NCBI RefSeq assembly: GCF_017744675.1
Contig: NZ_JAGIAV010000002.1
Coordinates: forward strand, 434,001-498,000
Reading direction: 5' to 3'
Origin: Flavobacterium sp.
GTDB lineage: Bacteria > Bacteroidota > Bacteroidia > Flavobacteriales > Flavobacteriaceae
Length of the DNA: 64,000 nt
In this document: positions 63,138-64,000 of the stretch, piece after piece
Position numbering within the stretch: the first letter of the stretch is position 1
How the letters are laid out: each line of letters opens with the position of its first letter
Made by a program: the position numbers and the translations under genes
The notes under the pieces: model-generated
Told to the model about the DNA's origin: nothing
The model's input: the letters and a program-made list of their open reading frames with translations, nothing else
Databases searched by the model: none

Positions 63138-63713
63138 TCATTTCTGAACTATCCTTTTTCTAATTCTGCTCAATGATTCGGGCGTAACACTTAAGTAACT
63201 GGCAATATGAACGAGCGGTATTCGATTTAAAAAATTAGGATTCGATTTCATGAATTTCAGATAACGTTCTTCGGGATTGTAATTGTTTAATAAAGCTATA
63301 TACCGTTCTGCTTTTCTGTAATCTAAAATCATGATCAACGAAGTTATATGCTCCAATATTGGGCTTTTTAACTGCATTTCTAATTCTTTTTCTCGAGTGC
63401 CACTTACCAAAATAGTATCTTCAAGACATTGGATGTTAAATTCAGAAGGTTTTCCGTCTAAATAGCTGGAATAAATCACTAAAGGCATTTCTTCTATAAA
63501 AAAGCCCGAAGTTTTTTCGACACCATCAATCATTTTGAATTGTCTTAAACAGCCTTTTAAAACCAAATAACATTTATCGCTAATCTGTCCTTCTGCAACT
63601 ACAAAATAGCCTTTTTTAAAAAACTCGATTGTTGTGTTTTCAATAATTAAATCAATATCTGAAGGCTTAAACCTATTGAATTGTTCTAAAAATTTCCGAA
63701 GGAGATCGTTCAT
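63138..63713 (-). CDS. Crp/Fnr-type cNMP-binding regulator
   Basis: 191 residues. A cNMP-binding beta-roll (about 20-120; FFKKGYFVVAEGQISDKCYLVLKGCLRQF) and a C-terminal helix-turn-helix (LVHIASYLSVTPESLSRIRKRI). A Bacteroidota group of this type is common beside small membrane or oxidoreductase genes. The conserved cyclic-nucleotide arginine is not evident, so another or no ligand is possible. Confidence 0.88.
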   Translation of the reverse strand: MNDLLRKFLEQFNRFKPSDIDLIIENTTIEFFKKGYFVVAEGQISDKCYLVLKGCLRQFKMIDGVEKTSGFFIEEMPLVIYSSYLDGKPSEFNIQCLEDTILVSGTREKELEMQLKSPILEHITSLIMILDYRKAERYIALLNNYNPEERYLKFMKSNPNFLNRIPLVHIASYLSVTPESLSRIRKRIVQK

Positions 63714-63823
63714 TGTTATGGTTTTAAATTTTCATTTTTAAAAATAACAAAAGCTTTTTAAAGTATTGAATCTGAGTTTGTTTTTTATTCTAAGCCTATT
63801 TTCATTTATAATTATTGTATTTT

Positions 63824-63866
63824 TGGACTAGCAAAATATATTTATTTACCAAACAAAAATAGTCCA
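63824..63866. promoter_or_regulatory. Inverted repeat TGGACTA / TAGTCCA upstream of a MocR-type gene
   Basis: TGGACTA (63824-63830) and TAGTCCA (63860-63866) are perfect 7-bp arms with 29 bp between; the right arm ends one base before the ATG. Likely operator of the regulator encoded next. Confidence 0.45.
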
Positions 63867-63867
63867 G

Positions 63868-64000
63868 ATGCTTCGACCTTGGCCATTAGAAATGCAGCTA
63901 GATAAAAAATCAGATAAGGCCATTTATCTTCAAATTGCCGATGCTGTAATAAACGCTATTAGAACAGGAAAACTAGTCAGCGGAAATGCTTTGCCTGGAA
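63868..64000 (+). CDS. N-terminus of a MocR/GntR-type regulator (truncated by window end)
   Basis: 44 residues visible from ATG 63868. PLEMQLDKKSDKAIYLQIAD and AIRTGKLVSGNALPG match the GntR winged-helix start of MocR-type proteins, as in the gene at 24313. The remainder lies outside the window. Confidence 0.75.
   Translation, partial: MLRPWPLEMQLDKKSDKAIYLQIADAVINAIRTGKLVSGNALPG

Noticed and set aside
1..64000. Insertion sequences, prophage, integrase, tRNA or rRNA genes
   Set aside because: No transposase, integrase, phage structural protein or recognisable tRNA/rRNA sequence was seen; the mobile-like signals are limited to small non-coding repeats.

Overview
The window reads as a Flavobacterium-like Bacteroidota chromosome. 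It is AT-rich, has two SusC/SusD pairs and many lipoproteins, carries several TAnnTTTG-type -7 promoter elements, and contains no Shine-Dalgarno-dominated starts, rRNA, tRNA, phage or transposase genes. Gene-free stretches are full of short palindromes and tandem repeats.

1-24000: a peptidoglycan-sugar (MurNAc/GlcNAc) scavenging region. On the minus strand, running leftwards, are a D-lactate-dehydrogenase-like FAD/Fe-S protein, an esterase, a GHL10-type glycosidase, a GH20 hexosaminidase and a serine hydrolase cut by the window edge. A DeoR-type regulator sits at the divergence point. On the plus strand follow SusC, SusD, NamZ-like exo-muramidase, MurQ etherase, a sodium:solute symporter, a lipoprotein fusing a NagZ-type GH3 domain to an AmiE-like serine hydrolase, and a NagX-like membrane protein. 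MurQ releases D-lactate, which explains the D-lactate oxidase. The same perfect 20-bp sequence lies upstream of both the oxidase and the susC/deoR divergence, so I infer one regulon.

24000-38000: a MocR-type regulator with nested inverted repeats; a small membrane protein overlapping ligD; ku convergent with ligD (bacterial NHEJ); an L,D-transpeptidase-like protein; metN-metI-metQ preceded by a 29-codon Met/Cys leader peptide and a terminator hairpin (apparent attenuator); two lipoproteins, one with a metzincin motif; and nagA. Several gene-free gaps here carry arrays with strict 7-bp periodicity.

38000-44000: a TolC / HlyD / ABC export operon whose ATPase has lost three canonical motifs, a small cysteine-containing protein, and a DUF1810 protein.

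44000-62300: a locus read leftwards from an ECF sigma factor and FecR anti-sigma factor to SusC (with STN domain), SusD, a DUF4843 lipoprotein, a PKD-like lipoprotein, a thioredoxin, an aspartyl protease with PDZ-like tail, a TlpA-like oxidoreductase, an M16 peptidase and DsbD. I infer a signal-regulated uptake system for a disulfide-containing peptide or protein. The right edge has a DUF4345 membrane protein, a Crp/Fnr-type regulator and the beginning of a second MocR-type gene.
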